Program-made: the position numbers and the translations under genes
Shown: positions 61,798 to 64,000 of the stretch, one piece after another
Layout: each line of letters starts with the position of its first letter
Position numbering within the stretch: position 1 is the first letter of the stretch
Notes under the pieces: generated by a model
Databases searched by the model: none
The model's input: only the letters and a program-made list of their open reading frames with translations
What the model was told of the DNA's origin: nothing
NCBI GenBank assembly: GCA_023388355.1
Contig: JAEWGI010000016.1
Span: forward strand, 5,539 to 69,538
Origin: Pseudomonadota bacterium
Lineage (GTDB): Bacteria > Pseudomonadota > Gammaproteobacteria > Xanthomonadales > Xanthomonadaceae
Direction of reading: 5' to 3'
DNA: 64,000 nucleotides

Positions 61798-63645
61798 ATG
61801 TCACTCGATGTACAGGCGAGTGTGCAGGACCGCGGGGTTTGGGCAAGGCGGCACAACCAGGCGCTGGTGTCGCTGGCGCGCCGCGTGTGGCAGGACGACT
61901 GCACGCTCGAGCGCGCCCTCGCCCTGATCTGCGAAACGGCGGCCGAGACTCTTGAGGTCGAGCGGGTCAACGTCTGGTGGCACGATGCCGGAGCCGGGCT
62001 GCTGACCTGCCAGCACCATTACCAGCGCAGCGGCGCGCGCCACTCGCGGCCTTGCGACCTCACCCTGCACGTGGGCGGCGATTACGCCGAGGCGATGGGC
62101 GAAGTCCGGGTGATCAACATCGCCAGCATCGAGCGCAACGGCGGCGGCAGCGGCCTGGGCGACTACCTGCACCGCCACGGCATCGGCTCGCTGCTCGACG
62201 CCCCGGTGCGCTCGGCCGGCGAACTGCTCGGGGTGATCTGCCACGAGCACGTCGGCCCGTCGCGGGCCTGGACGCCCGAGGACCAGGCCTTTGCCGGCAG
62301 CATCGGCGACTACGTGGCGATGGCCTGCGAGATCGACCGCCGGCGCCGCCTCGAAGGCCGCGTGCGCCACCTCGAACTGTTCGATCCGCACACCAACCTG
62401 CCCAACCGCGACCACCTGCTGGAAGTGGTGCACGCGGCGCTGCGGCCGATGCACGGCGGCGACAGCGGACTGATCGCGATCCACCTGCACCTGGACGCCT
62501 CGCCGCACGAGGGCGACGCCGGCCACGAGCTGCTGGTGGCCGCCGCGGCCAGGCTGCGCGACGAACTCGACGGCAACGCCACCCTGGCCCGCGTGCGCGG
62601 CAACGCCTTCGCCGTGCTGCCGCACCGCCACCTGCGCGAGACCGACGCACTCGACCTGGCCGAACGCTGCATCGAACTGGTCCAGGCCCAGTTCGACGCG
62701 AGCGGCACCGCCACCATCGTCACCGCCGGCATCGCGTTCGCGCGCGACCTCGCCACGCCGTCGGCCGACAACCTGCTGCGCAATGCCGAAACCGCCAGCC
62801 ACCAGGCCCGCAACGCACGCCTGAACCGCTGCGAGATCTTCAGCGCCGAGCAGCATCGAAGCCTGGTCGCGCGGCTGCGCCTGGAGCGCGTGGTGCGCGA
62901 TGCGTTCGAGGGCGGCGACCTGCGGGTGCACTTCCAGCCCGAAGTCGAACTGTCCAGCGGCCGCTGGCTCGCGGCCGAAGCGCTGCTGCGCTGGCGCGAC
63001 GGCGAGGGCCGCTGCCGCACGGCCTGCGAGTTCATCGACGTGATCGAAGGCTGCGGCCTGATCCTGCCGATCGGCCGCTGGGTCCTGCACGAAGCCTGCG
63101 GCCAGGCGATGCACTGGCCGGCGCCGCCGGGCGGCGTCGCGCCGCAGCTGCGGGTGAACCTGTCCGCGCGCCAGTTCGCCCAGGCCAGCCTGGTCGACGA
63201 CATCCAGGGCGCACTCGCGGCCACCGGCCTGCCTGCGGCGCGCCTGTGCGTGGAGCTGACCGAAAGCGCGCTGCTGCCGGACATCGAGGTCGCCATACAG
63301 ACGCTCACGCGCCTGCGCGAACTCGGCATCTGCATCGCGCTCGACGACTTCGGCACCGGCTACTCGTCCCTGTCCTATCTCAAGCGCCTGCCGATCGACG
63401 TGCTCAAACTCGACCGCAGCTTCATCGCCGGCCTGCCCGACGACCCCTACGACCTGGCCATCGTCCAGGCCATCGCCGGCCTGGCGCGGGCCACCGGCCT
63501 TGGCGTCGTCGCCGAAGGCGTGGAAACCCAGGCCCAGGCGAGCGCACTGCGCGACTGCGGCGTGGAGCGCGCCCAGGGCTTTCTGTTCGCCAGGCCGATG
63601 GACCATGAGCGGGTGCTGGAGGGCTTTCGCGGCAACGCATCGTGA
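61798..63645 (+). CDS. GAF-GGDEF(degenerate)-EAL cyclic-di-GMP phosphodiesterase
   Basis: A 615-residue cytosolic signalling protein. A GAF-like sensor is at about 25-180. A degenerate GGDEF domain follows (about 190-345), in which the signature is G268-N-A-F271, so it cannot synthesise c-di-GMP. The EAL domain is at about 365-610 with EALLRW at 394, RVNLSARQF, CVELTES, D516-D517-FGTGYSS, the lysine in VLKLDRSF and VAEGVET. All the metal and catalytic residues of EAL appear intact, so phosphodiesterase activity is expected. It is divergent from the indolepyruvate oxidoreductase gene. Confidence 0.92.
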   Translation: MSLDVQASVQDRGVWARRHNQALVSLARRVWQDDCTLERALALICETAAETLEVERVNVWWHDAGAGLLTCQHHYQRSGARHSRPCDLTLHVGGDYAEAMGEVRVINIASIERNGGGSGLGDYLHRHGIGSLLDAPVRSAGELLGVICHEHVGPSRAWTPEDQAFAGSIGDYVAMACEIDRRRRLEGRVRHLELFDPHTNLPNRDHLLEVVHAALRPMHGGDSGLIAIHLHLDASPHEGDAGHELLVAAAARLRDELDGNATLARVRGNAFAVLPHRHLRETDALDLAERCIELVQAQFDASGTATIVTAGIAFARDLATPSADNLLRNAETASHQARNARLNRCEIFSAEQHRSLVARLRLERVVRDAFEGGDLRVHFQPEVELSSGRWLAAEALLRWRDGEGRCRTACEFIDVIEGCGLILPIGRWVLHEACGQAMHWPAPPGGVAPQLRVNLSARQFAQASLVDDIQGALAATGLPAARLCVELTESALLPDIEVAIQTLTRLRELGICIALDDFGTGYSSLSYLKRLPIDVLKLDRSFIAGLPDDPYDLAIVQAIAGLARATGLGVVAEGVETQAQASALRDCGVERAQGFLFARPMDHERVLEGFRGNAS

Positions 63646-63965
63646 TTGTCGATGCGGCGCGAGGCGCGGGCAGGCTTCGCCCCTTGTCCCGGCAGGAGCA
63701 GGCCCATGGACGCCGGACTGGAACGTTCGTCGAGGCGCAGGACGGCGTGCATGAGCGCGCACTCCCGGAGATCCGCACGGATAACCACACGTACGCACTG
63801 GATGTGGTTCCTGTTCCCGCAGCTCCAGGCCCCGCCGAGGCGGGCCTTGTGCTTCATTGGCGATCGGGAAGTAAACCTGAAGACTCATATCGCCGCCTCC
63901 CCGGCGATGGCGGTACGTTCGCGTTTCCACACACCGAACGGACGCCATGCGACGAGGAGACGACC
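63646..63965. other. Gap before a probable IS110-family element
   Basis: The 320-nt region between the EAL gene and the transposase start at the right edge. It contains a GCCCCGCCGAGGCGGGCC hairpin near 63830 and a CGCCTCCCCGGCGATGGCGG near-palindrome near 63890. No protein-coding frame is convincing. Part of it may be the left end of the IS element, which in IS110 elements can encode a guide RNA. Confidence 0.4.
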
Positions 63966-64000
63966 ATGCCACTGTATGCGGCTTGCGACTTGCATTCCAA
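63966..64000 (+). mobile_element. Start of probable IS110-family transposase (partial)
   Basis: Only 11 full codons are visible before the window ends: MPLYAACDLHS. IS110-family transposases (DEDD recombinases) begin with a near-identical MxLYAAxDLHSNN, in which the first aspartate is catalytic. GAGGAG is 10 nt before the ATG. The rest of the gene lies beyond the window, so the call rests on this N-terminal match. Confidence 0.55.

Noticed and set aside
57683..61846. A 1387-residue frame on the same strand as the indolepyruvate oxidoreductase
   Set aside because: It is an out-of-frame reading of the same region; the 1235-residue frame contains all cofactor motifs.

Overview
The window is about 70% G+C and densely coded with strong third-position G/C preference. 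Gene content points to the Xanthomonadaceae (Lysobacter/Luteimonas/Xanthomonas relatives, Gammaproteobacteria): an aa3 oxidase cluster with SURF1 and a DUF2909 protein, PutA divergent from the oxidase genes, a fused indolepyruvate:ferredoxin oxidoreductase, and the dispersed palindromic intergenic repeats common in that family. The genus is an inference; there is no rRNA or other marker in the window.

Layout. 1-9.8 kb: folB (cut by the window edge) and tsaD face away from rpsU. The rpsU-yqeY-dnaG series of the macromolecular-synthesis operon is interrupted by a repeat tract, a GNAT acetyltransferase, a membrane acyltransferase-like protein, two overlapping class A beta-lactamase-like hydrolases and a YihY/BrkB membrane protein. 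9.9-11.6 kb: a predicted nuclease toxin overlaps a small possible immunity gene. 11.6-19.8 kb: a complete cytochrome aa3 oxidase locus (ctaC, ctaD, a 47-residue protein, cox11, coxIII, SURF1, a thioredoxin-like protein, ctaA, ctaB), with a DUF2909 gene on the other strand. 20.3-23.6 kb: putA, which carries an in-frame palindromic repeat inside its proline dehydrogenase domain. 24-28.8 kb: a lone cytochrome P450, two unrecognised small ORFs, a TonB-like proline-rich protein, a DUF378/fasciclin gene pair and a divergent MerR-cobalamin regulator with a clear operator between them. 29-33.5 kb: htpG, a YdeI-like protein, an IS3-family element with a frameshifted orfA, and a lower-GC scar with an IS5-type transposase remnant. 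33.5-45.8 kb: lipocalin, MscS-like channel, and a MexS/MexT/MexEF-OprN-like efflux locus with two extra SDR-type genes. 45.9-51.9 kb: folE, ychJ, an MltB-type lytic transglycosylase, an MFS transporter, small lipoproteins including an I78-type inhibitor, and an SGNH-like hydrolase. 52-64 kb: a 1299-residue patatin-like protein split by a membrane region, a serine hydrolase, the giant indolepyruvate oxidoreductase, a GAF-GGDEF-EAL protein and the first codons of a probable IS110-family transposase at the right edge.

How the parts work together. The oxidase block encodes catalytic subunits, copper delivery (Cox11), heme A synthesis (CtaA/CtaB) and assembly (SURF1), so one locus can build the terminal oxidase. 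The efflux block joins an enoyl-reductase, a LysR regulator and the three layers of an RND pump. Most of the longer non-coding gaps hold inverted repeats of a few families, several between convergent genes, where they may terminate transcription, and one inside the efflux operon.

No CRISPR array, tRNA or rRNA was seen. The least ordinary items are the repeat inside putA, the nuclease/immunity pair beside dnaG, the MerR-B12 regulator with an altered light-sensing motif, and the split patatin protein facing an SGNH hydrolase.
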